Source: Micromonospora sp. WMMD882 (GTDB taxonomy: Bacteria; Actinomycetota; Actinomycetes; Mycobacteriales; Micromonosporaceae). From it: DNA of 64,000 bases. The stretch spans positions 5,642,001 to 5,706,000 of the forward strand of contig NZ_CP114903.1 of NCBI RefSeq assembly GCF_027497255.1, in the 5' to 3' direction. Of the stretch, positions 27,257 to 36,218 are shown in pieces (position 1 is the first letter of the stretch; every line of letters starts with the position of its first letter). A program made the position numbers and the translations under genes. Under the pieces are notes generated by a model that worked only from the letters and a program-made list of their open reading frames with translations, made no database searches and had not been told where the DNA came from.

Positions 27257-27892
27257 ATGGGGAGCGTGGCCGGGCCGGAGCGGGTGGGGGCGTGGTCCGT
27301 CCCCGCCGAGCCGGATCGGGTGGTGGCGCCGGATCGGGCGGTGGCGCCGGATCGGGCGGTGGTGCAGGGTTTCTACGACCGGATGCGGGCGGTCGCGCCG
27401 GCCGCCGTCGGGGCGATCGAACGGGACCGCGCCGCCGGGCCGGGCCGGGAGTTCGGGGCGACCGCCTGCGGCCGGCTGGTCCGGTCGCTGGACGCCGCCG
27501 GGGTGCGGGCGCTGGGCATGTGGGCCCACCACTGGTGCCTGCGCTTCTACGACGACGACACCCGCCCCGGTCGCCGCCTGGTACGCGAGATCGCCGGCCG
27601 GCGCGGGCTCGGCTGGACGCCCGACGAGGTGCGCTGGATGCTCGGCGAGTCGTACGCGGCCCCGCCCGCCGCCGACGACCGGTTCGCCCTGCCGCTGGCC
27701 GCCGCCACCGAGCTGCCCCCCGCCGAGCGGGCCGCCGTCGAGCGGGCTGCCGTCGAGCGGGCTGCCGTCGAGCGGGCTGCCGTCGAGCGGGCTGCCGTCG
27801 AGCGGGCTGCCGTCGAGCGGGCCGCCGTCGAGCGGGCCGCCGTCGGTCGGGTGGGGCACGGCCAGCGCCGACCGGCCGGTACGGCAGGATGA
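27257..27892 (+). CDS. Unknown protein with C-terminal ERAAV pentapeptide repeats
   Basis: A 211-residue protein I do not recognise. The N-terminus repeats APDRAV. The middle (residues 40-140) looks globular, with conserved-looking GMWAHHWCLRFYDDDTRPGRRLV and W-T-P-D-E-V-R-W-M-L. The C-terminus consists of about eight copies of ERAAV, encoded by a 15-bp tandem repeat, which would form a long Ala/Glu helix. The ATG at 27257 has AAGGAG upstream. It is divergent from alkA, sharing a 139-bp promoter region, and lies 28 bp before the peptidase E-like gene, so those two may be co-transcribed. Confidence 0.6.
   Translation: MGSVAGPERVGAWSVPAEPDRVVAPDRAVAPDRAVVQGFYDRMRAVAPAAVGAIERDRAAGPGREFGATACGRLVRSLDAAGVRALGMWAHHWCLRFYDDDTRPGRRLVREIAGRRGLGWTPDEVRWMLGESYAAPPAADDRFALPLAAATELPPAERAAVERAAVERAAVERAAVERAAVERAAVERAAVERAAVGRVGHGQRRPAGTAG
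27726..27846 (+). repeat. 15-bp tandem repeat, eight copies, coding ERAAV
   Basis: The unit GTCGAGCGGGCTGCC (with GCC/GCT third-position variants) is repeated head to tail about eight times, in frame within the 27257-27892 gene. Copy number is likely to vary between strains. Confidence 0.8.
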
Positions 27893-27920
27893 TCAGGGAA
27901 CCGAGCGGAGGGAAGGCGCC

Positions 27921-28655
27921 ATGCCCGCCAGCGAACCCACCATCCTCGCCACCAGCATCGGCTTCTTCAGCCGCCGCCGTGGCCCCTGGGACTGGCGTCC
28001 CGGCCCGGTCTTCGACCTCGCCGCCGAGCTGGCCGGGGCCGGGCCGGAGCCGAGGATCTGCTTCCTCGGTCAGGCCGAGGGAGACCAGCCGACCACGCTG
28101 ACCGCCCTGTACGGGGCGTTCGCCGGCACCCGGTTCCGGCTGTCCCACCTCAACCTGTTCCCGATGCCGAACGTCGAGGACGTCCGCGCCCACCTGCTCG
28201 CCCAGGACGTGATCTGGGTGGGTGGCGGCAGCGTCGCCAACCTGGTGGCCGTCTGGCGGGCGCACGGGCTGGACGAGATCCTGCGCGAGTGCTGGGAGGC
28301 CGGCGTGGTGCTGGGCGGGGTGTCCGCCGGCTCGCTCTGCTGGCACGTCGGCGGTGCCACCGACAGCTTCGGCCCGACGCTGCGCCCCTTCACGGCCGGG
28401 CTGGGCTTCCTCCCGTACGGCAACGGGGTGCACTACAACAGCGAGGAGCAGCGTCGGCCGCTGATCCACGAGCTGGTCGGCGAGGGCGCCATCCCGACGG
28501 CGCACTGCACCGACGACGGGGTGGGCCTGGTCTACCGGGGCGCCACCCTGGTCGAGGCGGTCGCCGACCGGGACGACGTGTCCGCGTACGAGGTGCGGCG
28601 GGCCGAGGACGGCACGGTCGTCGAGACCCCGATCACCCCCCGCCGCCTCCCCTGA
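27921..28655 (+). CDS. Peptidase E-like (family S51) serine hydrolase
   Basis: A 244-residue protein of the S51 / class I glutamine amidotransferase-like fold. The nucleophile elbow is GGVSAGSLCWHVGG near residue 138, preceded by IWVGGGSVANLVAVW, the typical glycine-rich oxyanion segment. Later HCTDDGVGLVYRGA supplies the likely catalytic His. Peptidase E hydrolyses Asp-X dipeptides; related proteins degrade cyanophycin, and the exact substrate here is uncertain. It is cytoplasmic, with no signal peptide. The start is the ATG at 27921 with GGAGGGAAGG upstream. Confidence 0.8.
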   Translation: MPASEPTILATSIGFFSRRRGPWDWRPGPVFDLAAELAGAGPEPRICFLGQAEGDQPTTLTALYGAFAGTRFRLSHLNLFPMPNVEDVRAHLLAQDVIWVGGGSVANLVAVWRAHGLDEILRECWEAGVVLGGVSAGSLCWHVGGATDSFGPTLRPFTAGLGFLPYGNGVHYNSEEQRRPLIHELVGEGAIPTAHCTDDGVGLVYRGATLVEAVADRDDVSAYEVRRAEDGTVVETPITPRRLP

Positions 28656-28656
28656 C

Positions 28657-28885
28657 CCACCCCCCACCCCACCCCATCCCACCCCATCCCGTCCCATCCC
28701 GTCCCACCCCGCGCCGTCCCGTCCCGCCATGATCCACTCCGTTTCGGCGAAGTGGCGGTGTCCCCGCCCGTCGACGCACCCGTTTCCGCGATACGGCGTC
28801 GGGCACGGCGGTCCGGGCGGGCACGGCGGTCCGGGCGGGCACGGCGGGTGGGGCGGGCACGGCGGGTGGGGCGGGTCGGGCGGGC
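28657..28885. repeat. C-rich and G-rich simple repeats between the peptidase gene and ychF
   Basis: CCCATCCCA-like C-tracts run from 28657 to 28725. GATCCACTCCGTTTCGGCGA at 28731-28750 resembles a sequence at about 56383-56399 (inverse). A G-rich stretch from 28795 to 28885 repeats GGCGGTCCGGGCGGGCAC and GGCGGGTGGGGCGGGCAC, two copies each. I see no gene. Short G-runs could form G-quadruplexes on this strand just ahead of the ychF promoter. Confidence 0.6.
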
Positions 28886-28935
28886 CGAGGGCCGGGGGCG
28901 GTCCGCCCGGCGGGGTGCGGGCGGGGGCAGCGGCG

Positions 28936-28941
28936 TAAGCT
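28936..28941 (+). promoter_or_regulatory. -10 element of a probable leaderless promoter for ychF
   Basis: TAAGCT lies 8 nt before the GTG at 28950, with no ribosome binding site between. Confidence 0.5.
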
Positions 28942-28949
28942 GGCTCGTC

Positions 28950-30035
<1,086 letters not shown>

Positions 30036-30190
30036 GGCTCGCTGCCCGGCGACCGCGCTGTGGCACTACCGTCGGCTGCGCGACGTGTTCAGGTAGGCGA
30101 CGTCGTAGCTTCCGGTGTGGACGTCGGCGGCGTTCCCGCGCGCTGTATGGTGACGCGGCTGTTGTCGTACCACACGGGGGTTTCCTTACC

Positions 30191-31072
30191 ATGCGCCGAC
30201 ACGCCGGGCTCACCACGAGCGCCATCCTTCTCGCGGCCGGGTTCGCCGCCGCCACACCTGCCGCCGCGGCGGCCCCGACACCGTCACCTACCGACTCGGC
30301 GCGGCTCGCCGCCGGCACCGAGGACCGCCCGCCGGTCGACGGCCGCCGAGGCTACCGGGTCGGGCAGGGCGCGGACGTGCCCGCGCTGATGGCTGTCACG
30401 AACAAGAGCGACACGCCGGTGGACGGGCTGGTCGTCCACGTCCGGATCCTCAACGACCTCGACTTCACGAAGACGTACGAGAACTGCTGGTACGCCGTGG
30501 ACAGCAACCAGGAGTCGGCCTGGTGCGAGTTCGACGTCACGCTCGCCCCCGGCGCGAGCCTGGCCGCGACCGGTGTCGGCATCGCCACCAGGGCGGACGC
30601 CCGGCCGGAGAACATTTCCTCGATCGTCCACCACTGGCGCAGCAAGGAGTTCGTCGACCGGCTCGGCGGCGTCCAGAAGCGGGCCGACGACTGGGCCACG
30701 GAGGGTCGCGCGGTGCGGGGCACGGGCGGGACGCTGACCCTGACCACCCCGTCGGGGCCGCTGGTCGGGCTGGAGCCGCCGAACCCGATCGGCTTCGTCG
30801 GCGTCGTCCTCGTCCTGCCGGCCACCCCGACGCCCACCCCGACCGCGACGCCGACGGCCACCCCGACGCCGACGGCGACCCCGACCGCCGCGCCCACCGT
30901 CAGCCCGGCCCCGCCCGGCGCGCCGGCTGACGATGACGGCGGCCAGGGCGGCGGGCTGCCGGTGACCGGCGCGCAGACCGTGGCCGTGGCCGGCGTCGGC
31001 GGCGTGCTGCTGCTGCTCGGCGGAGGCGGCTACCTGCTCGCCCGCCGCCGCCGGACCCGGTTCGTCGCGTAG
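30191..31072 (+). CDS. LPXTG-anchored surface protein with Thr-Pro stalk
   Basis: A 293-residue exported protein. Signal peptide (residues 1-28, ending ATPAAAA); an ectodomain (about 45-200) that looks like a beta-sandwich, with two cysteines (NCWYAVD, AWCEFDV); a stalk rich in PTPTATPT; then LPVTG, a hydrophobic span (TVAVAGVGGVLLLLGGGGYLLA) and an RRRRTR tail. That is the complete sortase sorting signal, so it is probably covalently linked to peptidoglycan. The ectodomain resembles DUF11-like or COG1361-type stalk proteins only in general. No sortase gene is present in the window. The ATG at 30191 lies after a weak ribosome site. Confidence 0.85.
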   Translation: MRRHAGLTTSAILLAAGFAAATPAAAAAPTPSPTDSARLAAGTEDRPPVDGRRGYRVGQGADVPALMAVTNKSDTPVDGLVVHVRILNDLDFTKTYENCWYAVDSNQESAWCEFDVTLAPGASLAATGVGIATRADARPENISSIVHHWRSKEFVDRLGGVQKRADDWATEGRAVRGTGGTLTLTTPSGPLVGLEPPNPIGFVGVVLVLPATPTPTPTATPTATPTPTATPTAAPTVSPAPPGAPADDDGGQGGGLPVTGAQTVAVAGVGGVLLLLGGGGYLLARRRRTRFVA

Positions 31073-31136
31073 GCCCGCCCGACCAGCTGACCGGCCGGCG
31101 AGCGGGTCACCCCGAACAGCCACTTCGAACAGTCGC

Positions 31137-31171
31137 CCCCAGCAGTCGCCCCGACCGGACGACTGCTGGGG
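31137..31171 (+). terminator. Terminator hairpin after the LPXTG protein gene
   Basis: Perfect 12-nt arms CCCCAGCAGTCG (31137-31148) and CGACTGCTGGGG (31160-31171) with an 11-nt loop, 65 nt after the stop. Confidence 0.7.
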
Positions 31172-31292
31172 CGTGCGGCGTAGGGCAGGGGAAGGCCGGC
31201 CGCTGATCGTGTTACGCGCCGTGTCGGCGCGCTGGTGAGCGCCCGTTCTCACTTTCGGTGACCGCCGGCCGGGTGAAGAGAGACCATCGCGT

Positions 31293-31419
31293 CCCTTTGC
31301 TCTGCACCCATCACCGCGCCATGCGCCACGAGCAGGGAATTGTGCTTCTCGCCCGAGGGCTGGAACGGAGCGTTGGTCACCATGAGTGCCTGGCGCGTTC
31401 GTGGGTGCAGAGCAAAGGG
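31293..31419. repeat. 127-bp element bounded by perfect 18-bp inverted repeats
   Basis: CCCTTTGCTCTGCACCCA (31293-31310) is repeated exactly as its complement at 31402-31419. The interior (91 bp) has no convincing gene. It resembles a small non-autonomous palindromic element rather than a terminator because the arms are far apart. It occupies most of the 545-bp gene-free stretch between the LPXTG gene and the methyltransferase gene. I see nothing else in that stretch besides the terminator at 31137-31171. Confidence 0.65.
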
Positions 31420-31617
31420 TGCGAAGAATGTCTGCTCGTCGGCCCTGCGAACACGAAGCGTGAGATGAGTATGGGCTGATGGAATCGACCAGTATGAGTT
31501 CAGCGACGGTCGGGGTCGTCGAGGACATGCCCAGGCGGGGCGTGCCCAGGCGGGGTTCGGGTCGGGTCTGGGGGCGGGGCCGGAACGCCGGGTGTGGCGT
31601 GGCCCTTCCGGGCGGGG

Positions 31618-33804
31618 CTACCCGTGGTGGTCGGGCAGGCCGAGGGCGCCCTCGGTGAGGCCGTCGCCGATGTCGCGGGCCAGGGCGGCCCCGGTCGTCG
31701 CGGCCTGCTCCAGGACGTGGCGGAACTCGACGAGCTGGCGGAACGCCTCGCCGTACGCCTGCTGCTGGCGCAGCGGCAGGACGGGGATGCTCAGCCGCCG
31801 GATGTCGATGCGCAGGGCGCCGGTCGCGCTGCTGGACGCCCGCCCGGCGATGCGCAGGTTGTCGGTGCGGGAGAGGACACCGGCGACGAACCACGGGTCG
31901 AAACGGGCCGGGTCGACGCGGATCAACTGCACGCCGGGCCCGAGTTCCGCGCCTACCTGTTCGGGCGTGGCCACCCGGGCGTTGATCCGGCGGCCGACGA
32001 GCGGCACCAGGATGTCGCCGGCGCGTACCCGTGGCGCCGGCTCGTCGTCGGCGGCGCGGGTCGTCGAGCCGGTGGCCGGGCCGCCGGAGACGACGTCGGC
32101 GGTGGTCAGCACGGCGGCCCCGGCGGTGGTCGACGCGGTGGCTCCGGTGGTCGACCCGGTGGCCCCGGTGGTGGTCGACAGGGTTGCTCCGGTGGTGGCG
32201 TCACCGGTTCGGCCGCGGGAGGGGGCCCGGGTGACGGTGACGCTGCCGGACCGGATCAGGTCGGTGACGTCGGCCTGGGGGGCTTCCCGTAGCGGGGTGT
32301 GCGGGGTGTCGCGCACCGCCGGCAGACTGCGGCGGACCCGCGCGACGAGCTGGTCGAAGTCGTCGATCCGGGCGATGATCTCGGCCGGGTCACCGGCAAA
32401 CGCGCCGGCCTGCGGCAGGTGTCGTTGCGGCGTGAGGTCGACCTGGTCGTCCAGCAGGTCGATGGCGGGCACGGTGCGGTGGACGCCGGGCAGCTCGGTG
32501 TAGCGGGCCGAACGGTAGGCGCTCCACGCCGCCTCGACGGTCTCGACGGGAGAGCAGCCCTCCGGCGCGGCCGTCGTGTCCACCATGAGCAGCTCACCGG
32601 CGTGCGGCTGGCGTGAGCCCGGCTGGGTGAGGACCCAGATGTGCAGCCCGACGCCGACCGGGGGCATCAGACCGGCGGGCAGGGCGACGACCGCGCGGAG
32701 CGCGCCGTGCCGGATCAGCTCCGCGCGGATCCGCCGCCCGGCGGGACGCGACGCGGCGGCCGGGGGCATGAGCACCACGGCGGTGCCGTCGGCGGAGAGG
32801 TGCGCCAGGGCGTGCTGCACCCAGGCGAGCTCGGGTTCGGTACGGGGCGGCAGACCGTACGCCCAGCGGGGATCGTAGGCGAGGCGGTCGTGCCCCCAGT
32901 CGTGGATGCCGAACGGGAAGTTCGCCACGACCACCTCGGCCCGCAGCTCGGGCAGCGCGTCGGCGAGCAGGCTGTCACCGATGTGCACCACGGGGGCCGG
33001 TGGCTGGTGCCCGGACCGTCGGGCCCGCAGGTGCACGAACCACAGCCGTAGCAACGTGATCACCGCGTACTGCGGGTTGATCTCCTGGGCGTGGCAACTG
33101 GTCGGCGCGCCGGCGCGCAGGGCCCGGTCGGCGGCCATCCGCAGGATGGAGCCGGTGCCGCTGGTGAAGTCGAAGGTGCGGGGGCCGGTGCCGGCCAGGG
33201 TCAGCATCACCTCGGCGACGACGTCCGGGGTGCCGGCCAGGCCGGACATCGAGTGCGCCGAGGTCGCGTACTGGTTGTGCAGGTGCTCGAAGGCGGACTC
33301 GGCGCCCTGCTCCGAGCCGAGCTGGTCGACGGCGCGCAGCAGCGCGTCGAGGGACGCCGTCCACTGCCCCGGCACCAGGTCGGCGATCAGCCCGGCCAGG
33401 CCCGGGTCGAGGTCGCGCAGGTGGCCGACGAGCTGGTCCGGCGTGGGCAGCCCGTCGCCGGCCGCGTCGCCGGCCGCGTTCCCCTGGTCGGCGCGGACCA
33501 GCAGGAGCGCGCCGGCCACGCCGAGCACGTCGCTGATCTGCGCCGCCGGCTGGTGGCTCTCGATGTGTCGCCAGGCCCACCGGGCGGCGTCCGCGTGCTG
33601 CGTCCGGCCGTGGCGGCGCAGCCACTGCTCGACCTCGTGCGCGTCGAAGGACGGGCTGGTGGGGCTGCCGCCGACGGGCGCGGGGAAGTCGGCGTACCGG
33701 CGACGCCAGTTGCTGACCGCCGCCCGGCCGACGTTGGCCAGCCGGGCGATGCCGCTGGCGGTCAGGGTGGCCTCGCTCGGGGCGATGCTCGGCTCGCTGC
33801 TCAC
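31618..33804 (-). CDS. Orphan N6-adenine DNA methyltransferase with HTH N-terminus and specificity-like C-terminus
   Basis: A 728-residue type I-like modification protein. Residues 10-70 are a winged helix-turn-helix-like start (TASGIARLANVGRAAVSNWRRR). Residues 180-430 form the methyltransferase core: motif I as TFDFTSGTGSIL, motif IV as VVANFPFG (NPPF replaced by NFPF). Residues 530-590 are a Thr/Ala/Gly/Ser linker with TTGAT repeats. Residues 600-725 look like half of a HsdS target-recognition domain (ISIPVLPLRQQQAYGEAFRQL-type coiled end). No restriction subunit (HsdR) is encoded in the window, so it could be a solitary regulator-type methylase or part of an unlinked defence system. It starts at a GTG. 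It is divergent from the tiny gene at 33898. Confidence 0.8.
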   Translation of the reverse strand: MSSEPSIAPSEATLTASGIARLANVGRAAVSNWRRRYADFPAPVGGSPTSPSFDAHEVEQWLRRHGRTQHADAARWAWRHIESHQPAAQISDVLGVAGALLLVRADQGNAAGDAAGDGLPTPDQLVGHLRDLDPGLAGLIADLVPGQWTASLDALLRAVDQLGSEQGAESAFEHLHNQYATSAHSMSGLAGTPDVVAEVMLTLAGTGPRTFDFTSGTGSILRMAADRALRAGAPTSCHAQEINPQYAVITLLRLWFVHLRARRSGHQPPAPVVHIGDSLLADALPELRAEVVVANFPFGIHDWGHDRLAYDPRWAYGLPPRTEPELAWVQHALAHLSADGTAVVLMPPAAASRPAGRRIRAELIRHGALRAVVALPAGLMPPVGVGLHIWVLTQPGSRQPHAGELLMVDTTAAPEGCSPVETVEAAWSAYRSARYTELPGVHRTVPAIDLLDDQVDLTPQRHLPQAGAFAGDPAEIIARIDDFDQLVARVRRSLPAVRDTPHTPLREAPQADVTDLIRSGSVTVTRAPSRGRTGDATTGATLSTTTGATGSTTGATASTTAGAAVLTTADVVSGGPATGSTTRAADDEPAPRVRAGDILVPLVGRRINARVATPEQVGAELGPGVQLIRVDPARFDPWFVAGVLSRTDNLRIAGRASSSATGALRIDIRRLSIPVLPLRQQQAYGEAFRQLVEFRHVLEQAATTGAALARDIGDGLTEGALGLPDHHG

Positions 33805-33897
33805 CCGTGAACGCTACCACAAAGTGTGGAGTTGTGTACACGATTCACAGCGGCTATCTTCGTGGCTGATCGAGCCACCGGCCTGTTTGGAGGAACG

Positions 33898-34065
33898 ATG
33901 CCGCGTCGAGGGCGCAGCACCACCATCGGCAAGTTCGCCCAGTTCCACCAGGACCGTCGGGTCTCCGAGATCAGGATGCTCGGCGAGCTGCTGCGCAGCG
34001 AGCGACACCCGACGCCCGGCGATGGCGTGCCACCCCGACCGGGGGAGCGCCCGTCCGCCCGCTGA
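33898..34065 (+). CDS. Tiny basic protein divergent from the methyltransferase
   Basis: A 55-residue protein that begins MPRRGRSTTIGKFAQFHQDR, followed by a predicted helix (RRVSEIRMLGELLRSER) and a Pro/Gly/Arg tail. A strong GGAGGA ribosome site 5 nt before the ATG supports it as real. I recognise no family. It shares the AT-richer divergent promoter region (33805-33897, containing ACAAAGTGTGGAGTTGTGTACA) with the methyltransferase gene, so the two could be co-regulated. Confidence 0.6.
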   Translation: MPRRGRSTTIGKFAQFHQDRRVSEIRMLGELLRSERHPTPGDGVPPRPGERPSAR

Positions 34066-34111
34066 GCACGACCGTCCAACCCCGACGACCTGAGGAGGAC
34101 CATGAACACCC

Positions 34112-34801
34112 TTGCTCGTACCCGCGTCGCCCACCCGCGTTCCACCGGTCGGCTACGTCTGGCACGGCGCCCGGCGGTACCGCGGCGGCTCCGCCGCCGG
34201 TCCACCCGCCCAGGCGTACGCGCGAGTGCGCCTTGACCCCGTCGTCGGCGCGGCCATCGCCGAGGCGTACCAGGCCGCGCCGGTCCGTGACGAGCGGGCC
34301 GGGCCCGCGTACGCGGCGTTCCGCCGGGAGACGGCGCGGCAGTACCACTTCCTGGTGGGCCGGACGGAATTCGGCGGCCTCGGCGTGACCGTGCGGTTCG
34401 TCGACGCCGACCCGTACCCGGACGTCACGTCGATGGTCGACGACGTGCGGCGGCGTCGGCTGCTGAAGGTCTGGGCGAGCGCCGCCACCGGCAACCCGCA
34501 CCCGTACCTCAGCGACCCGGAGAACGACATGTTCCGGGCCGTCCACGACGTGTTCGGGCACGCGGCGACCGGCTGCGGCTTCGACCGGCACGGCGAGGAG
34601 GCGGCCTGGCTGAAACACCGCACCATGTACTCGCCGCTGGCCGTCCGGGCGCTGACCACCGAGACCCGCGGGCAGAACTGCGCCCAGATCTTCCACTACG
34701 GAGGTGGACGGTTCCCGCCCCAGAAGGCGGCGCTGCTGCCCGCGTCGTTCAGTCACCCACGTCCGGCGCGTACCGGGGGACCTGCGACGGCTCCGCGCTG
34801 A
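34112..34801 (+). CDS. Protein with HDVFGH metal-site-like motif; start probably frameshifted
   Basis: A protein of about 230 residues, apparently cytoplasmic. The conserved core is LSDPENDMFRAVHDVFGHAATG (residues 131-152), then GEEAAWLKH and ALTTETRGQN. H-D-x-x-G-H with a later Glu resembles the iron site of aromatic amino acid hydroxylases (H-E-x-x-G-H plus Glu about 40 residues on); here a Glu lies 34 residues after the second His. Similar sequences are, as I recall, found in actinophages. The coordinates given start at TTG 34112. A much better ribosome site (GAGGAGG, 34092-34098) precedes an ATG at 34102 in a different frame. Removing one C at 34108-34111 would join that ATG to the gene. 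Its end overlaps the convergent kinase gene by 53 bp. Confidence 0.6.
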   Translation: MLVPASPTRVPPVGYVWHGARRYRGGSAAGPPAQAYARVRLDPVVGAAIAEAYQAAPVRDERAGPAYAAFRRETARQYHFLVGRTEFGGLGVTVRFVDADPYPDVTSMVDDVRRRRLLKVWASAATGNPHPYLSDPENDMFRAVHDVFGHAATGCGFDRHGEEAAWLKHRTMYSPLAVRALTTETRGQNCAQIFHYGGGRFPPQKAALLPASFSHPRPARTGGPATAPR

Positions 34802-36047
34802 ACCGGGCGATCTCCCGACGTAGCTGCCGTACCGTCGGGTGGCCGGGGCCCACCGCCCGCTCCCAGTCGCCCAGGGCGCTCTGGAACAGGCGCAACGCCC
34901 GGGCGTGCTCGCCCAACGCGGCGTGCGCGCGAGCGACGTTCAGCCGGAACCCGAACGCCTTCGGATCACCCTCGCCGTACCGCTGGACGCGGTCCTCGGC
35001 GAGCCGACGCCACTGCCGGGCGGCGGCCCGGTACTCGCCGGCGGCGTGCGACCGCGCCGCGTGGGCGGCGGTCGGCTCCCCGGCCGGCTCGGGCGGCTCG
35101 ACGGTCGGCGGCGTGGGGCGGGTCCGCAGCGGCGCCCGCCCCACGATCGCGGCCCAGGCCCGGACCGGGGTGACGGCGTCGGTGAGCACGCCGGGGATCG
35201 GCGGCAGGTCCTCGGCGAGCGGGGCCAGCGCGGCGTAGACGTCGGCGGCGCTGGCCGGCCGTTCCCGTGGCTCCGTCGCCAGTAGCGCGTGCACCAGGTC
35301 GTCCAGCCCGGCGGGGGTGTCCGGCCGGGAGTCGCCGGGGCGCGGCGGTGGGCCGTCCAACTGGCGGCGCACCGTGGTCAGGGTGGTCGCGCCGTCGAAC
35401 GGCGGACGGCCGGTGAGCAGGTCGAAGAGCGTCGCGCCGAGCCCGTACAGGTCGGTGCGGTGGTCCGTCGGCCCGCCGACGATCTGCTCGGGCGCCATGT
35501 AGCCCACCGTGCCGAGGGCCTGCCCGGTCCGGGTGATCCGCGAGTAGCGGTCGTCGTCCCGCACCACCGCCAGCCCGAAGTCGAGCACCTTGACCGCGCC
35601 GTGCCGGTCCAGCATGACGTTGGCCGGCTTGATGTCCCGGTGGACCAGGCCGAGCTCCCGCGCGGCGAGCAGCACGGCGCTGATCTGCGCCCCGATGGCG
35701 GCGACCCAGCCGAACGGGATCGGCCCCTGCTCCGCGACCAGGTCGGCGAGCGTGATCCCGTCGATCCGCTCCAGGACGACGTAGGGGCGGCCGTCGTGGC
35801 TGTCGAGGTCGTACACGGCCGGCACGCCCGGGTGCTCCAGCCGGACGGTCAACAGCGCCTCGCGCCGGAACCGGCGCAGCAGGTCGGCGTCCATCCGGGC
35901 GGAATCGACGACCTTGACGATGACCTGGCGGTCGAGGAGGACGTCCCGGGCCGGCCAGACCTCGCCCATGCCCTTGTGCGCCAAGGGGTACCGGCCCAGT
36001 GTGTACCGGTTCTTCAGGTTCGTGCCGGGCCCCACGTGGCCCAGCAT
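34749..36047 (-). CDS. Serine/threonine protein kinase with C-terminal tetratricopeptide-like region
   Basis: A 432-residue soluble Hanks-type kinase. Residues 10-270 form the kinase domain: a glycine loop region (LGRYPLAHKGMGEVW), catalytic Lys in VIVKVVD, HRDIKPANVMLD catalytic loop near 133, DFGLA, the APE motif as MAPEQ near 180, and DLYGLGATLFDLLTGRPPF. No membrane span follows, unlike PknB. Residues 330-430 have TPR-like helices (ARSHAAGEYRAAARQWRRL, ARAHAALGEHARALRLFQSAL). The start is put at the ATG 36047. The frame opens 24 codons further to a TTG near a likely promoter. It is divergent from the helicase-CRISPR operon, so it might be a regulator linked to it (inference only). Confidence 0.85.
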   Translation of the reverse strand: MLGHVGPGTNLKNRYTLGRYPLAHKGMGEVWPARDVLLDRQVIVKVVDSARMDADLLRRFRREALLTVRLEHPGVPAVYDLDSHDGRPYVVLERIDGITLADLVAEQGPIPFGWVAAIGAQISAVLLAARELGLVHRDIKPANVMLDRHGAVKVLDFGLAVVRDDDRYSRITRTGQALGTVGYMAPEQIVGGPTDHRTDLYGLGATLFDLLTGRPPFDGATTLTTVRRQLDGPPPRPGDSRPDTPAGLDDLVHALLATEPRERPASAADVYAALAPLAEDLPPIPGVLTDAVTPVRAWAAIVGRAPLRTRPTPPTVEPPEPAGEPTAAHAARSHAAGEYRAAARQWRRLAEDRVQRYGEGDPKAFGFRLNVARAHAALGEHARALRLFQSALGDWERAVGPGHPTVRQLRREIARFSAEPSQVPRYAPDVGD

Positions 36048-36218
36048 AACCGTCGATCGGGCGGTCGGGGTGGCCGGCTGCCCGTCCGGGCCGGACGGTA
36101 TGGTGAACGTTCGACACAAAGATCAAGTTGCAAACAGAGTTCACAAGCTGATTCAATGCGGGTCGGCTTCGTTCACCGCCCTGGCGCACCGCCAGGCGTC
36201 AGGCGACAGGGGACTGGT
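36048..36218. promoter_or_regulatory. AT-richer divergent promoter region between kinase and helicase-cas operon
   Basis: Positions 36110-36165 are clearly AT-richer than the surroundings (CACAAAGATCAAGTTGCAAA and TTCACAAGCTGATTCAATGC). CATACC-like and TTGAAC-like hexamers occur on both strands. Expression of both the kinase and the cas operon must start here, because every cas gene downstream overlaps or abuts the previous one. Confidence 0.5.

Noticed and set aside
28657..28885. Possible gene upstream of ychF (the frame extends back to 28752)
   Set aside because: The extension is translated low-complexity G-rich repeat; YchF conservation starts at 28950 next to a -10 element.
31258..31479. 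73-codon frame across the 18-bp inverted repeat element
   Set aside because: No ribosome site and it is made largely of the repeat arms; the region fits a non-coding element better.
31592..32503. Plus-strand frames opposite the methyltransferase gene
   Set aside because: Shadows of the methyltransferase; the minus strand carries recognisable methylase motifs.
34102..34236. 44-codon frame from the ATG with the strong ribosome site
   Set aside because: Arg-rich product of no likeness to a protein; better explained as the displaced start of the 34112-34801 gene.
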